A stretch of 64,000 nt of DNA from Microvirga vignae (GCF_001017175.1 NZ_LCYG01000053.1:1-64000); one strand, 5' to 3'. Counted from the first letter of the stretch, positions 1 to 8,430 are shown. The notes: generated by a model from the letters alone, not told the origin. Translations and numbers: made by a program.

Positions 1-98
1 TGGTCTGGCATAGGTGCTTACCTGGGGTACAGCTGTTGCCCTACTGCAGAGCGATTCTGGCACCAAGCGGGGAGAGGGCGAGATTGGCATTCCTTTGA

Positions 99-1292
99 TC
101 ACGTTCGCTGTCGCTCATAGTAGAGGGTAGCGGCGAGGCTCCGCAATTTCCGAAGCACTTGAGTCTTGTTCGTGATCCTATCCAGTTGGCAGTAGATTGC
201 TGGCGGCAGAAGAGGAACTATTGGCGAGCGGCGGCTCAGTAGCAACGTGAAGAAATGCGATGGGTCGAGTTGAATATAGCGAGGAATACTCTCGAACCAC
301 TGAGCGCTCAGGTGAGCCTTCTTGCACGGCTGGAGTAAGGCGTGCTGCCGCTCCGTTTCGTATGCTTTTAGGGCTGCTTGGACGTCCGTATGAGCCTGCA
401 GATTGGTGGCTAGTGAAATGGCGTCTTGGATCGCCAACTGCGTGCCCGAGCCAATCGAGAAGTGGGTGGTATGCGCAGAGTCTCCCACCAATACGATGTT
501 GTCAGCATGCCATTTTATGTTCTTGACCCAGCGGAAAGTGAGCCAGGGGAGACCTTTGTCTGCGTTAGCCTTGCTGATAAGCCGATGACCTGCGAGGTGG
601 TGCTCGAAGATACACTCCAAGCATGCGAGGCTCTCGTCCCGCCCCAGCCGATCAAACCCGAGGCCCGTCCAAGTGTCGGAGGAGCACTCGGCAATCAGAG
701 TGCTCATCTGCTGGCTGAAACCATAGGCGTGAAACCAGATCCATCCAGCCTTAGTTGGCGCGAAGCCAAAAGTGAAATTGTTGAAGATTTTTGTGGTTCC
801 CAGCCAAACATACCTGTTGCGTCCCTCAGAGATCTGGGTCTCGAAACGATCAGCTTTCAGCTGCCGCAGTCGACTGCTGGCCCCGTCGGCAGCGACGATC
901 ACGTCAGCATCCGGTAGTCGGCTCGCGTCGGTGATCTTGTGCTCGAAGTGGATCTTTACGCCGAGAGCTGCCGCTCGTGCGGTCAATATATCGAGCAACT
1001 GCTGACGACCGATGCTGAAGCCACCGCCCAGACCTCGTAATGGCGGACTTCCTTCCATATCCAATATTTGGCCGACCCATTCAAAGGATTGATCCAGGAT
1101 TTTATCCGCAGTGACAGGATCGTTCTTCCGTAAGGCTTCAACCATGTCGTTAAAGAACACCACTCCCCAGCCGTGGGTGACGCCCGCAGGGTTCTGCTCA
1201 AAAATCGTGATCTCAGTATTCGGATCGCGCAGCTTTATTAGAATAGCGAGATAGAGACCAGCTGGTCCTGCGCCAATACAAGCAATTCTCAT
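99..1292 (-). CDS. FAD-dependent aromatic-ring monooxygenase (VioD/salicylyl-CoA hydroxylase-like)
   Basis: This is a 397-residue class A flavoprotein monooxygenase, a family that uses NAD(P)H and O2 to hydroxylate an aromatic substrate. The N-terminus has the dinucleotide-binding GAGPAG (about residue 7). The DG motif VAADGAS lies in the middle, and the FAD-ribityl motif LVGDSAHTTHFSIGSG near residue 280. Between them, GRNRYVWLGT and MSTLIAECS resemble the tryptophan-metabolite hydroxylase VioD and salicylyl-CoA 5-hydroxylase. No signal peptide or membrane segment is seen, so it should be cytoplasmic. It lies 166 bases downstream of the transferase gene on the same strand and probably belongs to the same unit. 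The substrate cannot be read from the sequence; an indole or aryl-CoA substrate is inference. Confidence 0.85.
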   Translation of the reverse strand: MRIACIGAGPAGLYLAILIKLRDPNTEITIFEQNPAGVTHGWGVVFFNDMVEALRKNDPVTADKILDQSFEWVGQILDMEGSPPLRGLGGGFSIGRQQLLDILTARAAALGVKIHFEHKITDASRLPDADVIVAADGASSRLRQLKADRFETQISEGRNRYVWLGTTKIFNNFTFGFAPTKAGWIWFHAYGFSQQMSTLIAECSSDTWTGLGFDRLGRDESLACLECIFEHHLAGHRLISKANADKGLPWLTFRWVKNIKWHADNIVLVGDSAHTTHFSIGSGTQLAIQDAISLATNLQAHTDVQAALKAYETERQHALLQPCKKAHLSAQWFESIPRYIQLDPSHFFTLLLSRRSPIVPLLPPAIYCQLDRITNKTQVLRKLRSLAATLYYERQRT

Positions 1293-1458
1293 GCTGTCCT
1301 CTCAAAACTGCACCGGCTCCCGATGCGGCAGGAGAGCAGTGATGTCCGCTTGAGGAGATCACTGCGAGAAGCTGGTTGAAGAACCCGATCTGGTAGACCA
1401 TCATAAGGCGGGACGGACCACCCGCGGGCCGAAGTCGTGCGCCGAGCGAAGCTGTGTA

Positions 1459-2682
1459 TCAGTAATCGCATGCCTGGGGCTGAACTGACCGGCTGTCTGC
1501 GGCTCGACATGGCTTCCGACCTCCGCGACGCTTGAATCTGTGGTAAGTATTAATCACGGCTCTTGGAATCCAAGGCCGCACAAGGTTTTGGTACAGCGAT
1601 CTCACCACAATGCAGGGCAGTTTAAACAGTATTGGGAGGATGCCGCGGCGGATCAAATACAAATCGGTATATTTGGCATGGCTCATGCGCCAGTGACAAC
1701 TCCAGGCGAAACTGCTCATGGGATGGAGTTCCGCAACGTCTTGGCGGGAAAAAGCATCTTCAAGGATTGTCTCAACCAGCAAACTACCGGGCCTGCATTC
1801 AGAGAAACTCTCATCAAAAGCAAATTTGGGGAGCATGAGGGTGGTCCCGCATCGGACACCCATACCAGCTGCTACGAGCCGGTCGCCCACTCGGATCGCC
1901 TGCCATTCCCACCGGCCTTGAAGTGCAAAGTTTCGCACGAGTGTGGTGTAGAAAGAAGATGCGCTTGGATCGTTTAGGATACTGGTTCCATTACGCCCCT
2001 TCCAGCCAGACGCTTCGAGTGCCACAAACTCGCTCAGGAACGCTTCACCCGCTGCTGGTCCTTTTCGGATTTCGCGCAATACAGGTCCTCGCGCCTCAAG
2101 TTTCCTGTGGAATCGCCGCAGATCCTCACGCAACCTGCCTAAACGTGCCCGGTACGCACTGAAATCGCCTTCGACGTTCAGATACGAGTATAGCGAGTGC
2201 AGTCCAGTACGGATGATATAACTGCCGCTCCCCCCCGCAGTAGCCTCCCATACGGGGGAGTTGCAGCGTACGGCTTTGAGTTCAAGGCCGAGATGGTTCG
2301 GCACCTGACGGTTTACTTCTGTTAGAAGGGCTCTGAAGGCGGGTGCTGCGTACTCGGACGCCAACAGGACATCCCCAGAGGGCGTTAACGCATCATAAGC
2401 GGTGCGCAGTAGTGGCCAGTGATGGCGCAGGACTGAATGCGGAGAGATGATGATAGGCAATACCCCAACCAGCGTATCATCGAGATAGGCGAAGCTGCAA
2501 AACCAGTTCTCGTTCGGCTTAAGTCGATGGCGCAGGAAGGCATCGACCCAGCCAGGAAGCAGTGTTGGGGTTTTCTGGGGTGCCTCCCAGCCTAAGCGAT
2601 CCCATGCAGCAGCATGCGGCGCAAGGGCATCGAACTCCCTGACCGTGACCGTTCTAATCCTTCCATAAAGGGACGTCTCCAA
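1459..2682 (-). CDS. FemAB/GNAT-fold transferase (CelD/BcsL-like, Acetyltransf_6 type)
   Basis: A protein of about 407 residues resembling CelD/BcsL family GNAT proteins. The N-terminal third contains LLPGWVDAFLRH, followed by FAYLDDTLVGVLPI, which is typical of the family. The C-terminal half carries the second GNAT-like lobe (AFDESFSECRPGSLLVETIL). The fold is related to FemX/FemA, which transfer amino acids from aminoacyl-tRNA, but most members are taken to be acyltransferases in polysaccharide or natural-product pathways. I chose a TTG start at 2682 because AAGAGG lies 8 bases upstream and because any earlier start runs into the tRNA gene. The start lies only 20 bases from the tRNA 3' end, so the two are very likely on one transcript. 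The substrate is unknown. Confidence 0.75.
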   Translation of the reverse strand: METSLYGRIRTVTVREFDALAPHAAAWDRLGWEAPQKTPTLLPGWVDAFLRHRLKPNENWFCSFAYLDDTLVGVLPIIISPHSVLRHHWPLLRTAYDALTPSGDVLLASEYAAPAFRALLTEVNRQVPNHLGLELKAVRCNSPVWEATAGGSGSYIIRTGLHSLYSYLNVEGDFSAYRARLGRLREDLRRFHRKLEARGPVLREIRKGPAAGEAFLSEFVALEASGWKGRNGTSILNDPSASSFYTTLVRNFALQGRWEWQAIRVGDRLVAAGMGVRCGTTLMLPKFAFDESFSECRPGSLLVETILEDAFSRQDVAELHPMSSFAWSCHWRMSHAKYTDLYLIRRGILPILFKLPCIVVRSLYQNLVRPWIPRAVINTYHRFKRRGGRKPCRAADSRSVQPQACDY

Positions 2683-2702
2683 TACGCAGCCTCTTGAAAG
2701 GA

Positions 2703-2779
2703 TGGCAGGGGAGGCAGGACTTGAACCCTGCACCTTTGGGATTGAAGCCCCAATGCTCTGCCAGTTGAGCTACTCCCCT
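2703..2779 (-). tRNA. tRNA with UCA anticodon and Trp-like body; enlarged anticodon and T loops
   Basis: The minus strand folds as a 77-nt tRNA with CCA encoded. The acceptor AGGGGAG pairs perfectly with CTCCCCT, and the discriminator is G. The D arm is GCTC/GAGC with GG in the loop. The anticodon stem TTGGG/CCCAA encloses an 8-nt loop GCTTCAAT. The T stem GCAGG/CCTGC encloses GTTCAAGT, also 8 nt. Taking the U before the anticodon as U33 gives anticodon UCA, which reads the opal codon. The acceptor and G73 match bacterial tRNA-Trp, not tRNA-Sec, since there is no long variable arm. Both extra bases are a G at a G run, so a sequence error would restore normal 7-nt loops. The amino acid is uncertain. 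Confidence 0.72.
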
Positions 2780-2783
2780 GCGC

Positions 2784-2803
2784 TTCCAGACCCGCGTCTG
2801 GAA
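2784..2803. repeat. Perfect 8-bp-stem hairpin 5' of the tRNA gene
   Basis: TTCCAGAC and GTCTGGAA flank a 4-base loop, beginning five bases from the tRNA 5' end. No T tract follows on either strand. It may be a processing structure in the tRNA leader or simply an incidental palindrome. Confidence 0.5.
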
Positions 2804-3231
2804 ATGTGGAGCGGGTGGGACGGTGCTGCCCCGCCGCCAAACGAGGGGGATCCTCGATGTCGCCTGCTTCACCCGCAACCTGTCCAGTCCAGTTTAGCCG
2901 CAACTCACGATAACGTGGAACCGCCTTCCGAGTTAGCTCGAGCAGATTTTCGAGTTACCTCCGGGCGAAAGCGTGTGGTTGTAGCTCACTACGGATTTGA
3001 ATAACGAGTGCACGTGGCTTTGAATCGTTTGCTCAGATTGTGGGGGATGCCGCCCTGTGCACCTTAGACATCTGCTTCAAACACCAACGCACTCGTTTCA
3101 AAGCCAAGGGCAAACGTTTTATGTCTCGGAGGGGCCCATACGGCGACTGCTGGCAGGTGTTGTCTATGCAGGACGTGGATGCCCCGGGAGCGTGAATGGC
3201 CGTCTATGGCCTCCTAATGCGGTCGGTGACT
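2804..3231. other. No gene seen
   Basis: No reading frame here has a convincing start with ribosome binding site or recognisable protein pattern. The interval presumably contains the promoter of the tRNA-transferase unit, but no clear -35/-10 pair could be picked. Confidence 0.5.
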
Positions 3232-3456
3232 TCATGCGACCTGGAATGCTCGCCTGGCTCGTTCGCGGATCTCGTCTAACTCATCCTGCAAGGAATTAAT
3301 CTGCCCTTCCACCTCCTCGAAAGATGCACATTCCGGAGTGATGAACAGGTGGCCATCCTCGCCCCTGGAGTAGCGCAGGAGGGCAATTCTGACGGATGCC
3401 GGATTGTCGGGAGTGCCCGGCCTGATGTCCAACTCAAAGGCTCCGAATACGTGCAT
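3232..3456 (-). CDS. Small acidic hypothetical protein, 74 aa
   Basis: The 74-residue product has a beta-rich first half (MHVFGAFELDIRP, VRIALLRYSRGEDGHLFITP) and a helical, heptad-like C-terminus rich in Glu and Arg (EEVEGQINSLQDELDEIRERARR). GAGGAG stands a few bases before the ATG, which supports translation. It lies just downstream of another small ORF on the same strand, so the two may form a unit. The family is not recognised. The genomic-island setting suggests a phage or ICE accessory gene, but this is inference. Confidence 0.55.
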   Translation of the reverse strand: MHVFGAFELDIRPGTPDNPASVRIALLRYSRGEDGHLFITPECASFEEVEGQINSLQDELDEIRERARRAFQVA

Positions 3457-3531
3457 AGGCTCGTCTCCTCGTGGCTTGGGTTCTGTACCAGTTCCGAACC
3501 GCTTCCGGATCGGTGCCCACGCCCGCCGTCC

Positions 3532-3690
3532 CTATTCGCTGTTCTCGACGGCCTCAATAGCGGCGGTTCCAATCGCTTCCATGATTTGGTTCTGCACCTC
3601 CGGGTCGATACTGACCCACCACTCGCGGAAGCCTTGCCGCGTCTCCAACTCGGCAAGGACAGCGTCGGCAACCTTTCGGGTCTTATCCAT
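3532..3690 (-). CDS. Very small hypothetical protein, 52 aa
   Basis: Reading the minus strand from the ATG at 3690 gives a 52-residue product beginning MDKTRKVADAVLAELETRQ and ending AAIEAVENSE, with an aromatic middle GFREWWVSID. GGAGGCACGAG precedes the start codon as a ribosome binding site. The composition looks coding and the next small gene follows 75 bases downstream on the same strand. No family is recognised. Confidence 0.45.
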   Translation of the reverse strand: MDKTRKVADAVLAELETRQGFREWWVSIDPEVQNQIMEAIGTAAIEAVENSE

Positions 3691-3969
3691 CTCGTGCCTC
3701 CACTATGGCGGTGAACGCCGTATTCTAATTCCACGTAGGCTCGTCCAGTCCCAGTCAGCCTTCAAACGTAATCTCATCTCCGCCCGCGTCAGCGAAGGCG
3801 GGTGTGGTGGAGCGGCAGCGATAAACAAGATATTTAGCGACATAAAATGCAGGCGGGCAGCACTATCTTTATTTTATGTCGCTCGAAAGCTTGGATATTC
3901 GATTTTAAGACTCTGGACCGCGCTTGAAAAAGGGGCCGATATGGAAGCATATCAACAACGGTGGTCCCA

Positions 3970-4508
3970 ATGACCAAAGCAACTAAAGTAAGGCGCGGCA
4001 GAGGCCGTCCGAAGGGAGCATCTTGGCGGAACGAAGGTGATGCCAGAACCCTAGCACGGATTGCCGACCTAATCATCAGAGAGCCTATGCCGCACACCAC
4101 GGCCATGCGGCGGCTGGGCATTCATGGTGAAGCCGAAACCCGCCGCCTCCAGCGCAAATGGAAGGTGCAAGGAGAGGCTTACCTCGGCGCAGCTCGTGAA
4201 CGTCGTCAGGAGATGGCAGATGCTCCGTCTGTGTTCACGCAGATTGTTGAAGCTGTGACGACTGTCCGGGATGCGTGGGCTCCAATTCCGTCTGTTATTG
4301 CTCAACTCCAGTCCGCATTTAATGGTCCCGACATGCGACAGAAATTTGAGCAGCTCCGGGCATCTCAGAAAGTCCGGCTATTCAAGCAATATGCAAGTAT
4401 GTTGAGGGTGCAGAGGCTAAACGGGTTCAGGCGATGGTGATGGATGCCGGTTCCCAAGCCCGGCTTATTGAAGCGCAGAAGCTCGCTAGGCGGCTTCGAA
4501 GGAAATGA
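3970..4508 (+). pseudogene. AT-hook-containing hypothetical gene, probably frameshifted near its 3' end
   Basis: The frame from ATG 3970 encodes a basic N-terminus with an AT-hook-like RRGRGRPKGAS, then helical segments (ARTLARIADLIIRE, HTTAMRRLGIHGEAETRRLQRKWKVQGEAYLGAARER), suggesting a DNA-associated protein. The open frame stops at 4440 with unconvincing residues. From the AAA at 4379-4381 the -1 frame instead continues convincingly (KYVEGAEAKRVQAMVMDAG, then IEAQKLARRLRRK) to a stop at 4508. The simplest reading is loss of one A in that run. If the shift is not real, the intact product is 157 residues ending at 4440. The family is not recognised. Confidence 0.5.
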
Positions 4509-5091
4509 TTGGCCGCAAGGCGTCAGAGGGCGGGAGCATCGCCGCCCTCTACCATTGCTGACGCAGGCAGTGGGTGTGGCGCGTGTAGGGTTAAAGGGTG
4601 GTTTTTTCCCCGCATGACGTTTCGGGCTTATGTGCTGCCCTCCATGCCGCCTGTCATGAAATGGGGCAGTCTGGCAACATTAGGAAGCGCTTGGCAATCT
4701 CGGTCACGGCTCAAAAATAGCGGACGCGAAATTTATGGACCGGAGAGTCCTACCGCTTCAGTGATGCTTAGCACGGTTCGTCTCACATACAGCGAGTGAA
4801 TACCGTTGGTTTCTCGTTCGGGACAGTCCCGATGACTGAACGATCCACTAGACGTCCGTTGAGGAGTTGAAGGTGGACGCGAACGGAAGCGGATCCTGCA
4901 CCTCGCGTGCATACTCCGGCACTGCGCCATCCATCAGGTGAGCGCTGAAGGGCGGTCCCTAATTCGCAGGTGCCAGTGCCGGCTACGATGTTCTTGGAAG
5001 CCACCACAAGCCGTTTTGCATTGTTCGGATCTCCGCAAGCAGTTCCAGGCAGGATCCACTCCCCGAATGGTGTTTCCGTGGCAGGGACGGC
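4509..5091. other. No gene seen
   Basis: Only short unsupported frames occur. No repeat, hairpin with T tract or RNA gene was recognised. It separates the AT-hook gene from the convergent secreted-protein gene. Confidence 0.5.
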
Positions 5092-6354
5092 TTAAGGCCC
5101 CTCAATTTTTTCTTCAACGATTCCGTCCCAGACGTCATCAGCAGAAAGGCCATTCGCAACTTTGAAATCCGTGAGAGCGGACCTTGAGGCCATGCCCCAG
5201 ACACCATCGCCTGTCTTGCGATAGTAGCTTAGTTCAGAAAGGCGGCTCTGGATCTTCAACGCATCACGGGGATTGAGCGGGTGAAGTGTGGCGCCTTTTG
5301 GAGGGGCAAAAGGCGTGAAAAGCCCTCTCACATCCTGCTCAGGATTTACGGGAACGTAGGCGACAGGGGCTGCTGGATACTGGTCATCAAAGATCGCAAG
5401 CTGAGTTCTCAGATCCCATCTGTCGTCTGAGCCGAGCCCATTGCGGATCTTGAAGTCTCGGAGCGCAATTCGCGACCTTTGCCCCCATACACCATCGACA
5501 AGGCCATGGAAGAAGCCCCGCTCCTGAAGTCGACGTTGAACCTGCGCGGCAGCATCCAGGTTTGCTAGCTCGAGGACCTGAGGGTCCATCAAGGGACCCT
5601 CAGGGCGCCCTATTGCATATGATGGCGTCTGAACAGGAGGGAGTGCTGCGGTCTTGGTCTCGGTGAGCTGCGCGGGGTTGGTCGTCACTGGGGCAAGCGT
5701 TCGAGCATTCGGATCGTAGTAACCAGCTTCAGGATCTGCGGGCACTGAACGCTGCGGGAGCTCCGGTTTCGCGGCGAGCTGACGTTGCTCTGGTGGCACC
5801 TCAAACCTTTTGACGTGCATGCCAAGAAGTTCAGCTTTTCGGAAGCTAAGCATCTCAGCACCATCTGGCGGCGCGCTTGTGATGTAGACGATAGCGTCCT
5901 CGCTCAATCCGAGCGAGTGGAGATAGGCCCCGACTAGGGCGTTCCCTGGCCCAGTCTCGACCTTCTTGCCGTTCTCCAGCTTCCAAGCGGCATGGAAGGC
6001 AATCCGCCCCCCAGGACCGGCCCATCTGGTTTTTCCTCCGAGCCAGGCTAGACCACAGGCGGAGGCACAGAGCATATCGTCAGGAACAACCGTGTCGAAA
6101 CCTTTAAGCCGAATGGCTTTTCCAATCTCAATTCCAGCAATCAGGTTCCCGCCCACACTGTTGAACAGGACCATGGCCTCTTTGACGAGAAAAACCTTCT
6201 GCTTGAAGACATCATCATCGCCGTATTGGAATTCACCCTCAACGGTTATGAGGGCAAGGTCTTTGCTAGGGATCAACTCGATCTGTGCCGCTTGAGCATT
6301 TGTCCAGGCAATGAGAAGCAAAGAGATAAAAATAAATCCCCTGAGCTTCTTCAT
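5092..6354 (-). CDS. Secreted ClpP-fold protein with two peptidoglycan-binding-like repeats
   Basis: The 420-residue protein starts with a signal peptide (KKLRGFIFISLLLIAWTNAQA, cleavage about residue 22). Residues 25 to 190 look like the ClpP/crotonase fold of periplasmic ClpP-like proteins: MVLFNSVGGNLIAGIEIGKAIR, then DDMLCASACGLAWLGG with a possible nucleophile Ser in SAC, and GRIAFHAAW with a possible His. A Pro-rich linker follows. Two related repeats close the protein (VQRRLQERGFFHGLVDGVWG and IQSRLSELSYYRKTGDGVWG, each followed by a RxALxDFK motif), like PG_binding_1 domains. It probably acts in the envelope; the substrate is unknown. The gene is intact within an otherwise decaying region. 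Confidence 0.75.
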   Translation of the reverse strand: MKKLRGFIFISLLLIAWTNAQAAQIELIPSKDLALITVEGEFQYGDDDVFKQKVFLVKEAMVLFNSVGGNLIAGIEIGKAIRLKGFDTVVPDDMLCASACGLAWLGGKTRWAGPGGRIAFHAAWKLENGKKVETGPGNALVGAYLHSLGLSEDAIVYITSAPPDGAEMLSFRKAELLGMHVKRFEVPPEQRQLAAKPELPQRSVPADPEAGYYDPNARTLAPVTTNPAQLTETKTAALPPVQTPSYAIGRPEGPLMDPQVLELANLDAAAQVQRRLQERGFFHGLVDGVWGQRSRIALRDFKIRNGLGSDDRWDLRTQLAIFDDQYPAAPVAYVPVNPEQDVRGLFTPFAPPKGATLHPLNPRDALKIQSRLSELSYYRKTGDGVWGMASRSALTDFKVANGLSADDVWDGIVEEKIEGP

Positions 6355-6675
6355 CTTTAGTGCCCCACAGCAAGTCTCCCAACAAACGTACGGGCAATTT
6401 GGTCAGGAAGCTATCCAACATTTGGTAGGTTCAAGTTGTGCTTTGAGGCTACTCCGCCTAATTATCATGACCAACAGCAAGGGCCCGTAATGCAGTAGGC
6501 CTGCAACATCAGGGAACACCCAGCAATCTCGGTCACACTTCGTCACACCTCAAAAAAGGTCGGGCGGGACGAGTTCTTAGATTGTGGTATCCAACGCCGC
6601 TTTGCTCAGTCAAAAGCTTTTCGCGGTCTGCCGCCTTATCTTGGGTGGCTGCGCTAGCCGTGTGCCGTCTCAGAA
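6355..6675. other. No gene seen
   Basis: There is no supported gene between the secreted-protein start and the 3' end of the integrase remnant. No terminator hairpin could be picked. Confidence 0.45.
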
Positions 6676-7947
6676 TTACTTGCCCCGTGCCTTCCTCTCC
6701 ATGGGAATGACAGTCGCAGCGGGGCCTCCATCAAGGGCGGCCGCAATCGTGCTTCCAATTTGATCGGAAGCCCGGCGCAAAGGATCTGCGTCTAGGTGGG
6801 CATAGCGATGGGTTGTCGCACTTTGAGAGTGTCCGAGGAGCTTTCCGATGATGGGCAAGCCTAATCCCGCCCCCGCTCCGAAGCTTGCATGCGTATGACG
6901 TAAATCATGGAGCCGAATGCCCTCCAGGCCTGCCGCTCGCGTGATGGCTGCCCATGGCTTTTCAGGTCCGCCCGTGGCTTCCCGCTCTTTGACCCTGCTA
7001 TAATATGCGGGTTCTCCTCCATGCGAGGCAGAGCCTCCAGGACAGCCAGGGCGGCAGCCGAAAGATAGATCGGCTTCTTGCCGGTCTTACTATCCGGCAG
7101 GAGAATAAGCCCCCGCTCAAAGTCCACATGCTGCCACTCGGCATGAATGATTTCACGCAGACGGGCACCTGTCAGCAGGAGGAGCCGCACTGCTGCTAAG
7201 GCAAACGGGTCAAGCTTGGTCCGCTTCGCTCCCTTCGGGGCGTGTTTCGTCAGCTTGTCCTCTTCCACCTTCCAGGGCAGGCCTATCGTCTCGGCCTCTC
7301 GCATTGCGTCGCCAAGGCGCGCCAGCTCGTCTTTTGAGAGAAATCGCTCCCGCCCTTGTTCCCGGTTCTTCTCAATCCCCTTGGCTGGGTTGTCGCCAAA
7401 ACTCACCCGAGGCTCGTCACGTCGCGCGGCCCAATTCCAGACGCTGGAAATGAGGGCAAGGGCCCGGTTCGCTGCAAACGGGACATCGCCCATTTTCTCG
7501 TGCAATCTCGCCACGTCACTGCGGCGGATGTCAGTCATGCGGCGTGAGCCGATGGCAGGGAAGATATAGAGCCGCAAAAGGCGCTCATACTCCTCCTTGG
7601 TGCGCTTCTTGCGCTTGGGCTCCACATGGATGGCCAGGAAGTCGTTTGCAACCTCCTTGAAAGTGCGGACAGCTCGGCCTGCACGACGTTCCTCTAATGG
7701 GTCCGCGCCTGTCTCAACAGCCCCAAGTACCTTCTTGGCTTCGGATCTGGCCTCGTCAGGGGTTAGGCGGCCATGCTCGCCAATGGTGATCCGATGGGAA
7801 CGCCCATCCTTCCGGTACTGCGCGACATAGGCCTTTTTTCCCGGTTGGGAATGCCACGACCCCAAACCCCGCTAGGGCATCATCCCAGAGAAAGGCCCGG
7901 TCCTTGCCTGCCTAAACGGTCAGGGCATCAACGGATCTCTTGGACAT
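6676..7947 (-). pseudogene. Tyrosine-recombinase integrase (DUF4102/P4-like), inactivated by three lesions
   Basis: Joined across lesions the product matches a roughly 420-residue island integrase. The ATG at 7947 begins MSKRSVDAL, and the arm-binding domain WDDALAGFGVVAFPTGKK / AYVAQYRKDGRSHRITIG follows. The SAM-like core-binding domain is next. The catalytic domain has Arg I in LLLTGARLREIIHAEW, then LHDLRHTHAS (HxxR), LLGHSQSATTHRYAH with the terminal His and Tyr. Three lesions are visible: an in-frame TAG at 7912-7914, one extra base in an A run (T run 7834-7839 on +), and one missing base in an A run (6959-6962). The last separates the HxxR/Tyr part from the rest. The N-terminus faces the tRNA-like remnant at 8.1 kb, the usual int-att arrangement. 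Confidence 0.85.
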
Positions 7948-8430
7948 TCTCCCACTTGGCATCAGACCCCTCCGGTAAGCGCTCGGTAAGCAAAACTGAT
8001 CTAATGCCAGGATGCATCAGGAAATCAGGAGAAAGAAAGTGCTTATAAAACAAGGGCTTTTGATTACGCGGGGAAACAGGGGATACATCTGGCAAGCTGG
8101 GCCGCATGATTGTGGATCTGGGGGTCCCCCGTTCAAGCCGGGGCGGCTGTACCACTTCAAAATCAATAGCTTAGCGCATCGTAGGTTCGAAGCCTTGCTC
8201 TCCGGGAAGCTTCGTCAGGAAGCCTATGGGAAGCAAAGCAGCTAGCCTCCTTCCGTCCATTTGCCGCTCTGGTGTGTCGTTGTCGGGATGGAGGAGCGCC
8301 TGTTCGGCTGGCCCTCTCACATGGGAGCCCTGCTGACACCGGCGACCACTTGGAAGCCGCGATGAAAGACTACCAAATACCTGGACCATTGGTTGAAGGT
8401 GACCTATCGGCGTTGCCGTAGCCGCCCAGC
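7948..8430. other. Non-coding stretch around the tRNA-like remnant
   Basis: Apart from the tRNA-like sequence at 8076-8154 nothing is recognised. If that sequence is the attachment-site copy, the right-hand edge of the integrated element falls here. Confidence 0.4.
8076..8154 (+). pseudogene. tRNA-like remnant, well preserved only in its 3' half; probable att scar
   Basis: The 3' half reads like a tRNA. TTGTGGA at 8110-8116 resembles an anticodon loop with GTG. A perfect T arm, CCCCG/CGGGG around TTCAAGC, lies at 8127-8143. CGGCTGT then A and CCA follow, ending at 8154. The 5' half does not fold: only ACAG of the putative acceptor pairs with CTGT, and no normal D arm forms. A 3' tRNA fragment about 150 bases from an integrase start is what site-specific integration leaves behind. 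Against tRNA-His identity, the discriminator is A, not C. Confidence 0.45.

Noticed and set aside
2703-2779. tRNA-Sec (selC) because of the UCA anticodon
   Set aside because: There is no long variable arm, the acceptor plus T stem are of normal length (7+5), and the body matches tRNA-Trp. No selenocysteine machinery is in the window.
3015-3106. Inverted repeat TGGCTTTGAA ... TTCAAAGCCA
   Set aside because: Arms of only 10 bp with a 72-base spacer and no associated gene feature; could be chance.
6676-7947. Programmed frameshifting in the integrase
   Set aside because: The lesions go in opposite directions, the downstream A run is only four bases, and there is also an in-frame TAG. Decay is simpler.
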